Part shown: positions 34,540-46,260 of the stretch, in pieces
Numbering within the stretch: position 1 is the first letter of the stretch
How the letters are laid out: every line of letters begins with the position of its first letter
Source of the DNA: Trebouxia sp. TZW2008
Taxonomy: Eukaryota > Chlorophyta > Trebouxiophyceae > Trebouxiales > Trebouxiaceae
Reading direction: 5' to 3'
Assembly: GCA_002118135.1 (NCBI GenBank)
Contig: BDIU01000140.1
Coordinates: 202,207-266,206, forward strand
Length of the DNA: 64,000 nucleotides
Program-made: the position numbers and the translations under genes
The notes under the pieces: model-generated
Seen by the model: only the letters and a program-made list of their open reading frames with translations
What the model was told of the DNA's origin: nothing
Database searches by the model: none

Positions 34540-34860
34540 TTGGATGCTTGACAAGTGCTGTTGAACATTGTATGCTGGCAGCAGCACAGCTTGAGCTTGA
34601 GAAAAGTTGACAAGCACAAAATCTACAAAATGCCTCAGCATATCTGCCTCTTGTTGGGTTTCACAATACTCTGCTAGGCACTCATCAAGCTGTTCTCGCG
34701 TACAGACAAATGCTTTGTTTTTTTTAGCTATATGGAAAGGAAGCAGCTGTCTCAACCAGTCCACAACCAGGAACAATACTGCTACACTGTTCCCTGAGGA
34801 GTTCTTTGCCACGGGTCTCTTCATATTCTTTCTCAAAATTTCTTGTCAGGTCATTTTGAC
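34540..34860 (-). pseudogene. Broken coding-like segment, unrecognised
   Basis: Two minus-strand frames look protein-like in succession. The right part reads TRNFEKEYEETRGKELLREQ. The left part, in another frame, reads WLRQLLPFHIAKKNKAFVC and EQLDECLAEYCETQQEADML. A frameshift between them would explain this. No splice pair between the frames is obvious. I do not recognise the family; it could be a relic of a mobile-element protein or exons of an undetected gene. Confidence 0.35.
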
Positions 34861-35199
34861 CGGACATGCATGTCATTTAGACAGCATGCGGGATGTGTGC
34901 TCAGGTGGGCAACACCTGAGACTAGACAAAGCCGCTCTGCAGATGCTGAGTATTGACGCCTTGCAAACAGCAATGTATTGATATTGCATACACTTGTTGG
35001 CATTGTTGTGCCAGTTGTGCCCCTGCAGCACGTGTTGCCTGTCATATGCATGTCGCCTCAGGAGATGTTCATAAACATTTCGTTAAATGCTTGCACCAAT
35101 TTTGCAGGGAAGTAGGCTGAAGCGAGAAGGCAGCTCAACAGCTGAACCACTGCCATTCACAGGTGCCATTAGCTTTGAAGTCTCAAATGCAGATAGCTT

Positions 35200-36215
35200 G
35201 AAATGAAGCAGATACATTGCTGAGCTTGCCTGTCACAAGCTGTGATAGACTGAGCATTGCTTGCGTAAATGAGCATGCTGAATCCGCCAAGCCACAGTAT
35301 CATAAGTCTCTGCAAGTGGGTCTGATTCAGCTGGGCATTGCAGGATAAACCCTGAGCCACCACTGCATTCATCTTAGACCCCACGTGACGCTACTATATG
35401 TCTACACGTGACCACCACGACATGCTGTTCATTCACAACTTTGCGAGCCATTGTTATACAGATGCATGCAGTGTGAGACCAATGGGCAAGCCAGATACGC
35501 TCTCACAACATTGGTTTTACGGCACAGAGTGTTTGTGTTTTGCTTCATGGGACCTAGGATTGGTTATCAGCAAGATAGGTTTCAGAATTGGGCATTTGAC
35601 TGAGGTCAGCTCATGCTCATCCAGTGTCTTGTGGTGCACAGACAGCAGTCATATATCTGCCCATATCTTGTGCAAGCAGACCATGTAAAACATGGACAGC
35701 TTGTGATTGCGACATAATATGCGATGGCGGATCAGCTGCAATAGTGAAAGTGGCAGACTGTGCCAGGCTGGGCTGGACTTGAAGACAGTGTCAAGTTACT
35801 TGACTCAAGAGAGAATGGTCTAGTCGCACAGATTCCCTTTGATGCAATTGTTCATAACTGCAACAGGTGTGTCATACATGTCTTGGCTCATGGCCAAGTC
35901 AAAGTGCTTAGACAGCTTCTTGTTTGCGGCAATGACTATTTTCTCGCTTGCCTATATGTAGTGGGATGAACAAGGTTTGTTCTGATGCCAGCAAAATTTG
36001 TGATGCAAGCTGAGTCAGCAAGCACTCATTGGTTGCCTGGCGGATGTAAGAGCTGAGCATTGCTGGTGCGTTGGGGGGCATGCTAAGTGAGCAGAGTCAC
36101 AGAATCATAAGGCTCGACATGTACAGAATCTGATGAGTCTGATTCAGCTGAGTGTTGCAGATGAGCTCTGAGCCACGACCGAGTCCATCTGAAAACCTAG
36201 CTGATGCTGCTGGTT
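35200..36215 (-). repeat. Duplicated ~120-bp minus-strand segment
   Basis: Segments at about 35250-35390 and 36090-36215 share a minus-strand reading around CN(A/T)QLNQTH and LMIL. The surrounding sequence has diverged. They may be duplicated exons of an unseen or dead gene. Confidence 0.5.
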
Positions 36216-36235
36216 GTCTATAAACCACCAACCTT

Positions 36236-37945
36236 GAGCACTGCCTGACTCTCTTTGCTTGCTGCAGCAATGTTGCCGTGATCAGAAAGTGCGGGTGCAT
36301 GCCTGTGGCGATGCGGCACTGCTTGCAAACCTTCCCTTGCCGCTTGCAGCGCTACTGCTTTGGCAATGCAGCCCAGACAAGCCTTGCCTGTGGAGACAGT
36401 ACACCTTCGGGCATGTGATCGCCAAGCTCAAATGGCAGGTTCTTAAATTCTGTCCATGCTTGCTGCAGTACGCAGATGTGACCAGCCGTACTGACGATTT
36501 CTTCCTTCAACCTGTGCTGCACTACAGCTCTACATCACTGGCCAACAACACTGCCTGGACCTCTGCGCATTGCTTGCAGCACTGCTTGACTCTCATTGCT
36601 GGCTTCAGCGGTCTTGCTGCAACCTTGCAGCTAGGACCAGGCTGGCTTGAGGCTGCAACTGCAGCCACAGCATGTCTTCACCAGAAAGTGCAGGTGCATG
36701 ACGGTGGCAATTGCCTGCAGCACTGCCTGACCCTCTTTGCTTGCTGCAGCGACGTTCTTGTAACCAGGAAAGGCAGCTGCATGCCTGTGGCGTGCAATAT
36801 TGCCTTAGACTCTTTGCTTGCTGCTTGCAGCGCCACTGCTTTGGCACTGCAGCCCAGACAAGCCTTGCCTGTGGAGGCATTACAACTTTGGGCATTTGAT
36901 CAACAAGCTCAAATGGCAGGTTCTCAGATCTTGTGCATGCTTGCTGCAGCAGATGTGACCAGCCTTACCTGCTGTCAGCTTTCATTCGAGCCTGCAACCT
37001 GTTCAGCATTGCAGCTCTGCATCCACTGGCAAACAACACTGCCGGGACCTCTGCATGCTATTTGCAGCTTTGCCTGACTCTTTTTGCTGGCTGCATCAAT
37101 GTTGCTGTAACCTTGCAGCTAGGACCAGGCTGGCTTGAGGCTGCAACTTCAGTCACAGCATGTCCTTACCAGAAAGTGCAGGTGCATGACGGTGGCAATT
37201 GCCTGCAGCACTGCCTGACTCTCTTTGCTTGCTGCAGCGATGTTGCTGTAACCAGGAAAGGCAGCTGCATGCTTATGGGGTGCAAGACTGCCTGGGACTC
37301 TTTGCTTGCTGCTTGCAGCGCCACTGCTTTGGCACTGCAGCCCAAACAAGTCTTGCCTGTGGAGGCGTCACACCTTTGGGCATTTGATCAACAACCTCAA
37401 ATGGCAGGTTCTCAGATCTTGTGCATGCTTGCTGCAGCAGATGTGACCAGCCTTACCTGCTGTCACTTTTCACTCGAGCCTGCAACCTGTTCAGCATTGC
37501 AGCTCTGCATCACTGGTCAACAACACTGCCTGGACCTCTGCAAGTTACTTGCAGCTTTGACTGACTTTCTTTGCTGGCTGCAGCGGTTTCGCTGTAAGCT
37601 TGCAGCCAGGACCGTCCTGGCTTGAGGCTGCGACTTCAGTCACAGCGTGTCCCATACAGAAAGCGCAGGTGTATGACTGTAGCAATTGCTTGCAGCAATG
37701 CCTGACTCTCTTTGCTTGCTGCAGAAATGTTGCTGTAAGCAGAAAGTCCAGGTGCATGCTTGTGGCGATGCAGCACTGCCTGCGACTCTTTGCTTGCTGC
37801 TTGCAGCGCTACTGCTTTGGCACTGTATCTTTTTAGATTTAGGCAGCCCAGACAAGCCTTGCCTGTGGAGGCATTACACCTTTGGATTTTGATCAACAAG
37901 CTCAAATGGCAGGTTCTTAGATTCTGTCCGTGCTTGCTGAAACAT
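36236..37945. repeat. ~487-bp tandem array, about 3.5 units
   Basis: The phrase CACTGCCTGACTCTCTTTGC or a close variant starts units near 36240, 36718, 37206 and 37695. The two middle units are the most alike. Within units, AGACAAGCCTTGCCTGTGGAG and TCAAATGGCAGGTTCT also recur. The array creates long open plus-strand readings (for example 36259-37077) that are Ala/Cys/Leu-rich and repeat with the unit. I treat these as a by-product of the array rather than a gene. Confidence 0.75.
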
Positions 37946-38283
37946 TCCTCACGTCTTTCCGATGTCTTTTGTAGTCTTGTAGTTATAGGTTAAATTCACA
38001 TCATTTCAGAGAAAATTCGGTAAAATATACGATGTTGCACAGCAAAGATTCAGACAAAACACAAGAAAAATCAACAAAATTGCACACAAACCCACACCCA
38101 CTGCTTGCAGCGAAATATGATCGTCATATTTACGTGACTACAAAATACACCCAAAACGTCGTCGGAATTGGGAAACGTCAACAATGCAGATAAAAGAAAA
38201 CTTTGTCAGAATCGCTGTACTTACATAGACTTGTAGGCACGGTCGGTCAACTCTATTCCTCTTCATCGTACGATATCACCTCT

Positions 38284-41200
38284 TCACATGACATCCAGTG
38301 CTTTCTTCTTGAGCAACAACATCAGACCCTGGACCGATGGGAAGACAATGCACCTCCTGCTTGTACCGCCTGCTGGAATCTTCTTCACCAAGTCAACTTT
38401 AAGACGAGCGACCTAAAGGTGTCAACAATGTCATCTTCTGTGCTCCCTCTGAAACATTGCCCCATAAAGTAATTCATGACGCAATCATAACACACCTTGC
38501 TACCCTAGCAAGCCAAGAAAGTCCCTGCTTTGGTCAGAACACAAAAGAAAGATGCTGTTCACTGAGACAACATCTGCTATGTTGCCGTGACAAGTCTTGC
38601 CCTGTTGCACAAGCTCATGCTGCTACAGCGCTCTTTGCAGCATTGTTGCCAGTCTGCTCGACGCTCTTTCTGCTGACAGCTGAATCCATGACATCCAAGT
38701 CTTCACTGCCCCAGCAGGCCAAGAACGCCCCTGCTTTCACATAGCTAGGCTTGCTGCTGTCCTTACTCTGCGTCTTTGGAGACTCGTCTTTGACTGAGGC
38801 GTCGGTCAGATCTGCAGAAGGGAACATGCCTGTGCTAAATTGGTGTTGTTGCTACCATGCTTGATGATGCGAGGCGTGCTTATGTCCTTAAATGCCTCAG
38901 CAGCTGCAGGATGCACTAACATGACAGAAGGCAGACTGCTGACGCGGATCACTTCAGTTTTAGCACCACTGCTTGTCTGGAACAACAAGACACAATCAAC
39001 AGCATAAAAATGCTGGTGATCATCAGGAACAGCAATTTATCACAAACATGGCACCGCTCATCAGTTCAGCATGAGCACTGCAATGTTTGGTAGCAGCACC
39101 TACAGAACCCCACTACCCTGAGACACCATGCTACAATAACTTCACAATTACAATTTGGCAGACAGCAATTGATACACTCACACTCACCCACACACCTAAG
39201 ACTTGTGCTGAGACGTGCAATAATCGTATATTGCAATTGTACCTATGACCATCTCAGCTGTTGTTAGCAACCATGCTTGTTGTGATTATGATTGCTGTTA
39301 TAACTTTTACTGTTATTCACATCATTATTTATTGCAGTATCAATACCAAGCATGAGTTGGGCATGCTCACCATCAGGCATCTCCTGACTAACAATCTTGC
39401 CCCGCTTGGTGACCTTACAGATGTTCTCACACAGCTTGGTGACTGGCTTGGGGGCAAAGAAGGCTGGCAGAGCCTCTAAGCCCCCAGGCATGTGCTTGTA
39501 CACCCCGCTGCTGTACTTGAGCATGCCGTGGTCGCTGATGCAGGAGCGCAGCAGGGTGTGCCAGGGACGATGCTGCAGCAGCAGATCATCCCTCTTGATG
39601 TGGATCACACCTGGAACGTGCTTGTACCTAAACATGCATGCTGGGTGAGTATGGGAATTGCTGTATTTCAGCATGCTGTGGTCGCAGAGCAGAAACGCAG
39701 CATGATCTGCCAGGGACGATGCTTCAGCAGCAGATTGTCCCTCTTGATGTGAATGACGCCTGGCACATGCTTGTACCTGCACATGCCACATGCACCACAT
39801 TCCAGCACTGACAGCAACAGGAATCACATGCGTGTCAATGATCATGGTTGCACAAGTCGTCATGCAATTGATAATGCAAATGAAGATCATTTTTGCAACA
39901 TCTGACAAGGGTACTACTGATGATGACATGAGTTCAAAAAACGAAAGTGATGATAATGCCTTTGGTCACCACATGAATCATGCATGACAGATGTAGCACA
40001 GAGTAAAGGCAGCTAGAGGGCTTACAGGAGGGAGGGTGGGAGGGCGGGGACTGGGTCAAAGCCGTGGACGAGGCGCAGTGAGGTGCCAACCAGGGCGTTG
40101 AAGGCCTTGCCAAACACCTTATTGGCCACGCGCGGACTGCCAAATGTAATGCACCGGATGTCTGCATCTGGGTACTCTAAGGCAGACCAAGCAGCACCTG
40201 CATGACATCAGACATGCCTTTGTCGGAGACAGGCATTGCTGATGTGCAATGGATACATGGCTCAGCATGATGGGTACTGTGAGCAGTATCAATCTGTATC
40301 AGTTGTGCTGCTGCATGAGCAAGTTCTGCTCAGGAACTGTCTGTATAGCCTGCAAGAGTGCTTATACTGCTGTTTGCCGACTGTTGCATCTGTTATACTA
40401 CATGAGCCACAATGTTGCCTTGTAGTGCTTGATGCCTACCAGGGGCCTTTGGTGCACATCCTTGCATACATTCACTGCTGAACACCTGTCACAAGCAAGT
40501 CACGCCAGCAGATGACATGCAAGCTTCAAGCTTGAGCTGTGACTTGGGGGCAGTCAAACTCTATCAACAGTCTAGCACAAGCAAAATCAGAAGCACAGCA
40601 ATGCAGGGCAGAGCCAAATCGGATCAGAACCAGAACAGAACATAGCATGGCATGCTACAGCACAGTACAAGACAGCACAGCACAGCAGGCATTCAAGAAT
40701 GCCACAAATGACAACATTGTCACGTTGGGAGAAGGCGGGGGCAGACCTAGGGTGGCAAGGGCTCCCCCCAGAGAGTGGCCACAGCAGATGATCCTGTTGG
40801 GGGTTTCACCCCCTGACAGCTCCTTCAGCACTGCCGCCATGTTGGTTTCAGCTCTGTCTGGGTGACACACAGCAGCAAACTGCTGCAGAAATCCTGCGTG
40901 CAGACAGCAACACTGTTATGAGCATATGTAGAGCAGCCTGTGGGGTGCGCTGACAGACTTGTTCAATGAGCGCTTCAGTTTTGGGTATTGACATGGGTTC
41001 CATGTGAATGCATACCCAAGAATGATATGGGACAACACACCTCAGCTTAACTTTATTGCTGCTGTAAACACCACAGAATTTGCTGAAGGTGATTTCTCTG
41101 GCTGGCTCAGCAAAAGGTATCCATGGGATATGCTCAAGATTATGATCGGGTTGCATGGACACACGGCGTATGCCAAACAGGACGTGGGGATGGGGGAGGT

Positions 41201-44200
41201 GGGGGGGTTGGGGGGTCACAGGGTACCTAGGTGGGCCTTGACACCAGGGTAGAGCTCCTGAAGGTAGTCCACGTTGCGGCTGAAGATCTTGACGTCCTGC
41301 AGCCCGTCCTGCTTGCTTGCTGTGCCCCGGAACGCAAAGATGGCTGTGCCGCCCGCCAGCCATGCTACATGCACCTGCAGTACAGTAATGACTCTAGTGA
41401 ATTCACATTCCAGCAAAGGTGCTAGATTTGTGTAGCCGAAGTCCTACTTGCCAAGCTGGCTTGTTCTGCACCTACATTCCTTGCAAATATGGGTCAAGTG
41501 CACATCAGAGTACAGCAATATTGAGCAAAAGGCATCAGTGATCATGACAACAGATGCTGAGTAATGTTCAGTTTCATGAAGGGTCATGGTTATGCAAGTG
41601 AAGGTCACAGGCAAGCAGGCACAGCTTGTCCATAAGGCTGCAACCAGCGCAAGCAACAGGCATGTTTCACGACACCTTGAGCGTATGCTGTACAGATAGC
41701 TAAGTCTACAGACCCCCGGAGTGACTTTGAATACTACTTAGTGGTGGATAAATTGTCCATCCAGTACCAGCCCCTATCAGACCATATCACTAAGCTAAAA
41801 CCCTTTAGCTAATTGGGCGTAGAGTCGTTGAGGGGTTCATAAGGTAGAGAAATCAACTTCCCTGCTGGTTGTCAAGCAGCACAAAGAGCTCAGAACAGCG
41901 CTGTCAGGCAAGCCCAATGCCCTGTAGTGGACCAGAGGCACTCGAGCCACAGATGTGTATCTGTATGTACAGTAATTTCTCTTTATAATGACTGCTCTGG
42001 TCACCACAGAATTTGTCCTTATAACGAGTTGTCCTGACTTAGGAGTGATACTGCAGTGAGAATCGGTGATTGGTTCCCAGATGCACTGTCCTTATAAAGA
42101 GAATGTCCTTACATTGAGTGCCCTTATATCGAGAAATTACTGTATCTGCAATGCAAACCAGAAAGTCGTATTGTCTAGCCAGTTGCTGACACATTCTTAT
42201 ATGTTGACGCATAATGTTCCTGAAACACAGAAGCAATGAACAAGAAAGGCTTGCCTTGGTATCGTGGTGCTCCCCGTCATAGATCAAGCGGCAGTTCTTG
42301 ATGCCAGTCTGGCGCTTGAAGGTCTCATGGTTGCTGTAAGCAGCTGCTGCGAGTATGGCAGCCTGACTAATCTTGCCTACCACCAGCACCTGCAGTTGGA
42401 CCTCTGATTTCAGCAGGCTTTGCAAACATTGCTTGGGTTGCAAGAACTGTCTCACATACACAGAGAAGGATGCAGGATGTTTGGGCACCAGACTGACAGC
42501 AGCCTGCCTGATTGCAATCACACCTAACACCTGCATGACCGTGCAGTCATTGGCATCTGCGCTGTGAATCAGCAGCAGGTGTGATGAATGGCCAAATTGA
42601 GATGACCCCAAACTGTGCAAGGCTGTGTGTCACACTGGCAAGGCAGAGCAATGTTTCTCCACTGTAAAAAAGCTGCTGTTGGCTCTTCCCAGAGCAGCAG
42701 AATGATAACGTGTGAAGCTTGAGATTTAACAGTCAAATGGGCAAGTAAAGACCCATGATGGCTTGCAGGACAAGCATTGCTTGCGCACCAATTGACTTCT
42801 TTGGCCACAATTTCCCGACTGACTTTGCCTCTTTCTTACCTAGACATTATCATTTCTTTTAGCAAGCACAAACGGACAGGCACAAGGTCAGCAGCTTACC
42901 TTTTGCAGGTTGTGCAGGTCCTTCTGGTCAATGCCTTCGCTGTCCCGGTCTGCCAAGCTGAACTGGCGAATCAGTCCTGGGGCTGATGGCTGGCCCTGAC
43001 CTATATCCTCTGCAAAAGCAGTGGACCTCATGAGGCACTAGTCACTCCAACAGACAATTCTAGGCTTACAAGCACTGATATGCTCTGTACGATGCATCAC
43101 AATATGAAGGAGAGCTCAGAGGACTCAAAAGGGATGTATCAAAGCTAGTTCTTGGCAACATCCTGCAAGTCATGGAAGAGTCATTGTCAGATTGAAAGTG
43201 TGAGCAGCATGGCTTTTGTTTTGACTGTGACAGCAGCTCATGCTGATGGGATCATGCTCAAAATATACACATTGCGGATGTACAGCAGGAGCTCAGGAGT
43301 CATAGGCAGAGAACAAAGTGGCTGGAACAGCACAAGCTGCAAGTTTAAGCAAACGCATGGCTGACAAAGCTGCACCTTGTTCAAAGCTGTTTCTGTCAAG
43401 GCCATCCCGTCCAGAAGACCCCTCTTCAAGCTTTTGCAGGGCGCCAACATCAGGAGCCTGTGACGCAGCTTCATTCTCAGCTGCTGCTGCCATCGCGGCT
43501 GTGGCCACCTGGTCTGGCGACTGTGACCCCATCCACTGCTCGCCAGCCTCTGCACCATATGCTGTGCGTACTGTGCTCTCACTATGCTTTGAACTGCCAG
43601 GCATATCAAAGCTCTGCTGTGGCCTTTCTGAGCTTGCAAAGGTCTCATCGACAGCAAAAGGATCACCAGAAGCAGCAGCAACAGGATGATTGTCTGAGGC
43701 GTGGTCTGACTGACTTGGCTGTGGCTGACTGTCTGTAGTTGCTGTCTTGGCATCTGGTGTCATTGCCACTAGCTCTAGCAGGGAGTGCTTGTACAAGCTG
43801 TCCTCACTGTCAAGGCCCTTCTCGACCATGAGCTTGTGGAACATGCCTTGAGCTGCTGGCAGCTCAGTACCTTTGTAACCCATGGCATTTTGAAACTGAC
43901 AGGCGAAAATCTCCTGACAGTTCTGCTGCTGAGCTTGGACCTGCGTTGGCGCTGCATCCGCCGGCACATTGGCGGACGCCGAGGCTGGGCTGAGAGCACT
44001 CGACAGCGGGATCCGGCCGGATGCTAAGTCCTCGTCGTACTTGGCGCCGTATATTGCCCGATCCAGGTTGCTCTCGCTGTTGACTGACACAAGCGGAGCG
44101 TCGTCGACAGGCAGATGCCCCGGTGCGGTGGACTGGGCAGATTTGGTGCCTAGCTTTCTGAACGCCCTGGCTGCGGAGCTGATGGCTGCCTTGCTCAGAC

Positions 44201-45020
44201 AGGCTGTGTCTGACACAAGGCTGCCCATGCCAGCTCTCATGTATGCTGTCAAGCCTGCATGGTGAAAGCCACTGCTGTAAGCTGTTGGACACAGCGTGCA
44301 GTTGACAAGCACCTAAGGCATTGCAGTCATCAACGCAGAAGCCACAGCTGAGCAAAGCTTGCACAGCATGGCAGGGCTCATCACATCATGGGATGCGCAG
44401 CTATGGTGCGTGATAAGTATACAAGATACTCAGCACAAGTAGGAGCTACACATACCATGATGTGATTAGCCCTGCCATGCTGTGCAAGCTAAAGAGCTCA
44501 GCCTATTGCATGCCCTTGGCATTTGAAGTGACTTTTGCTACTCACTGTTGACTCTTGACTGAGGTCAATTTTGCCGTCTTGGCTGTCATTCATGCTGCTA
44601 ATGGAATCACGCATGCAGAGCTGAGGCATGAGCACTATCGTAGCCACGCCACACAACCAAAACAGGACAAATTACCGCAGGCATGCACAAGAGCTCAGAC
44701 TATTGCCAGTCCATGATAGCGCGGGATTGATTGTTGTCACTCACTTGTTAACTCTTGACTGAGGTCAATCTCGCCATCTTGGCTGTCATTCATGCTACTG
44801 ATGGACTCACGCATGGAGAGCTGAGGCGTGAGCATGCTTGCAGCTGGGACTGACTCAGCCTGCAGTGACTCAGGCTGGGGTGAGTCATCTGGTGCACCTG
44901 CTGCAGCAGCTGCCCTTGCTGTCTTGTCTGCGCTTCTGCGCTTGCAGCCCTCTCTTGGGCATTTGGAGATGCATTGCAATCCAATCTTGGCTCTGCATGG
45001 ACCGCCTGCACACGCAAACA
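38284..45020 (-). CDS. Class-3 (alpha/beta-hydrolase) lipase, multi-exon
   Basis: The lipase core is read from exons at about 42250-42400 (AAYSNHETFKRQTG), 41245-41384 (AIFAFRGTASKQDGLQDVKI), 40720-40895 (GFLQQFAAVCHPDRAE then ICCGHSLGGALATLG), 40025-40190 (CITFGSPRVANKVFG, LRLVHGFDPVPALPP) and 39485-39625 (KHVPGVIHIKRDD, SDHGMLKYSSGVYKHM). Ser in GHSLGG, Asp in FDPVP and His in SDHGM form the expected catalytic triad. A long N-terminal exon (~43300-44312) is Ala/Ser/Gln-rich. A Cys-rich exon reads near 44740-45018. The C-terminal exon 38284-38412 ends LLLKKKALDVM. The family hydrolyses acylglycerols or phospholipids. The 5' end and several joins are approximate, and the last exon is linked by position and strand only. 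Confidence 0.7.
39490..39790 (-). repeat. Lipase His-region exon duplicated; upstream copy frameshifted
   Basis: The exon encoding KHVPGVIHIKRDD to SDHGMLKYSS (about 39490-39625) has a second copy at about 39650-39778. That copy reads KHVPGVIHIKRDNLLLKHRP, then loses one base before the DH motif and runs into a stop. Only the downstream copy can supply the catalytic His. Confidence 0.75.
41968..42144. mobile_element. MITE family A, best-preserved copy
   Basis: A 177-bp element with nearly perfect terminal inverted repeats. The left end is TACAGTAATTTCTCTTTATAA; the right end, inverted, is TACAGTAATTTCTCGATATAA. TA at both edges is consistent with a TA target duplication as in Tc1/mariner elements. 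The inside repeats variants of TCCTTATAACGAG. It lies in an intron of the first lipase gene. Confidence 0.85.
44545..44828 (-). repeat. Duplicated lipase-gene exon (ISSMNDSQDG)
   Basis: Two minus-strand copies (about 44545-44627 and 44746-44828) read MR(D/E)SISSMNDSQDG(K/E)IDLSQE. They are about 200 bp apart and both open across the motif. Confidence 0.75.
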
Positions 45021-45829
45021 GGCTAGTTGGATTGTCATGGTGCGCTTTGGTTTACTTCTGCACATAGTGTCTTGACTGCACTGATTCTTGTTGCTTACTA
45101 CTGTTTCACAGCTCGGCGTGGTTTCTTGTACTACGATACGTGGATCACGTGACAGACATTATTGGATTGTCATGGTGCTATCCTATTTCCAGCTGATAAT
45201 GCTCAACGCGTATGGCGTTTCAGCAAGCTAATCTGACTGTCACGTTGCTTGCCTTGTTTCAGATTGTGCCTGCCAAATGCATATGGCAAAGGCTGCTGCT
45301 TTCCACATGCACCAACATGCAATCAGGCTGGTTGGGCCGTCGTATTGCTTGTCTTTTTGAAGCTCATACTGCCAAATGCATGTGGCAAAGGCACTGCTTG
45401 TAAATGCTGGAATCACAGGATGATCTGCATAGAATACATAGCTTGCTTGTTGGTGTCCTGTGACGTAAGATTGCGGACAGCCATACGCCTCAGCTGGTGA
45501 GTAAAATGCGTCTGAACCTAACCGCATCTGTGATTGCTCTACATACATAACTTGCTTGGCAAACAAGGCACCTGCAGTACGCCTGGCAAGGCAATCATGC
45601 AGGCCTGAGCACATTGATTTGACTGGTCTGCCATGCAAAACGGAGCTGACCCAGACAATTGAACCCATCAAGTATGCCTGGCAAAACAACCATGTAGATC
45701 CAAGGTGGTTGATGTGCAGAATCTGTCATGCTGCAACAAGTAAGTCTGGCAAGTCAAAGACAGGTGATCTGCTTGGCAACCCCAAGAAAGACACAGAGTT
45801 GAGCTCATTCAGCTGCATGCAATGCCGTG

Positions 45830-46260
45830 CAACAGGGCTGAGACCGGCAAGACAAAGACAGGTGACCTGCTTGGCAATGCAAACACAGCATATGATGTCC
45901 TCCTTCTCCATTTGCCGCTTGCATCAGACATTGATTGCTGCCATGCATGCCTGTACAGAGTGCTCTGCATAAATGGCCTGGCAAGACACAGACAGGTGAC
46001 CTGCTTGGCGACGCAAACACATCATACCTGATGTCCTCTCCTTCTCCAGTTGCCGCTTGCAGTTGACATTGATTGCTCCCATACATGCCTGTACAGAGTG
46101 CTCTGCATAAATGGGCTGGCAAGACAAAGACAGGTAAGTTACTTGGTGGCACAAACACGGCATACCTGATGCCCTCTCCTTCTCCAGTTGCCGCTTACAG
46201 TTGACATGGAGCGCTCCCATGTATGCCTGTGCAGAGTGGTCTGCATAGTCAGCTTGGCCA
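45830..46260 (-). repeat. ~135-bp exon/intron array encoding the lipase His region
   Basis: Three to four minus-strand units share (A/Y)(D/E)HS(A/V)QA(Y/C)M, NVNCKRQLEKER and a GTAT donor. The units near 46167-46255 and 46030-46115 are open with donors. The unit near 45895-45985 has a stop (TGA) after INV. A fourth fragment lies near 45830. The introns are duplicated with the exons. Confidence 0.75.

Larger units (their letters stand above)
32253..36235. other. Gene-poor, repeat-rich stretch
   Basis: No complete gene was recognised. It holds the 3' flank of the kinase, a ~130-bp direct repeat (32663-33745 pair), a broken coding-like segment near 34.5-34.9 kb and a duplicated minus-strand segment (35.2 and 36.1 kb). 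Some AT-richer DNA lies between 32.9 and 33.4 kb. Confidence 0.45.

Noticed and set aside
36259..37625. Long plus-strand ORFs of 230-270 codons
   Set aside because: They follow the ~487-bp tandem array and repeat with it. Composition is Cys/Leu/Ala/Gln-rich as expected from the TGCTTGC-rich DNA, and no domain is visible.
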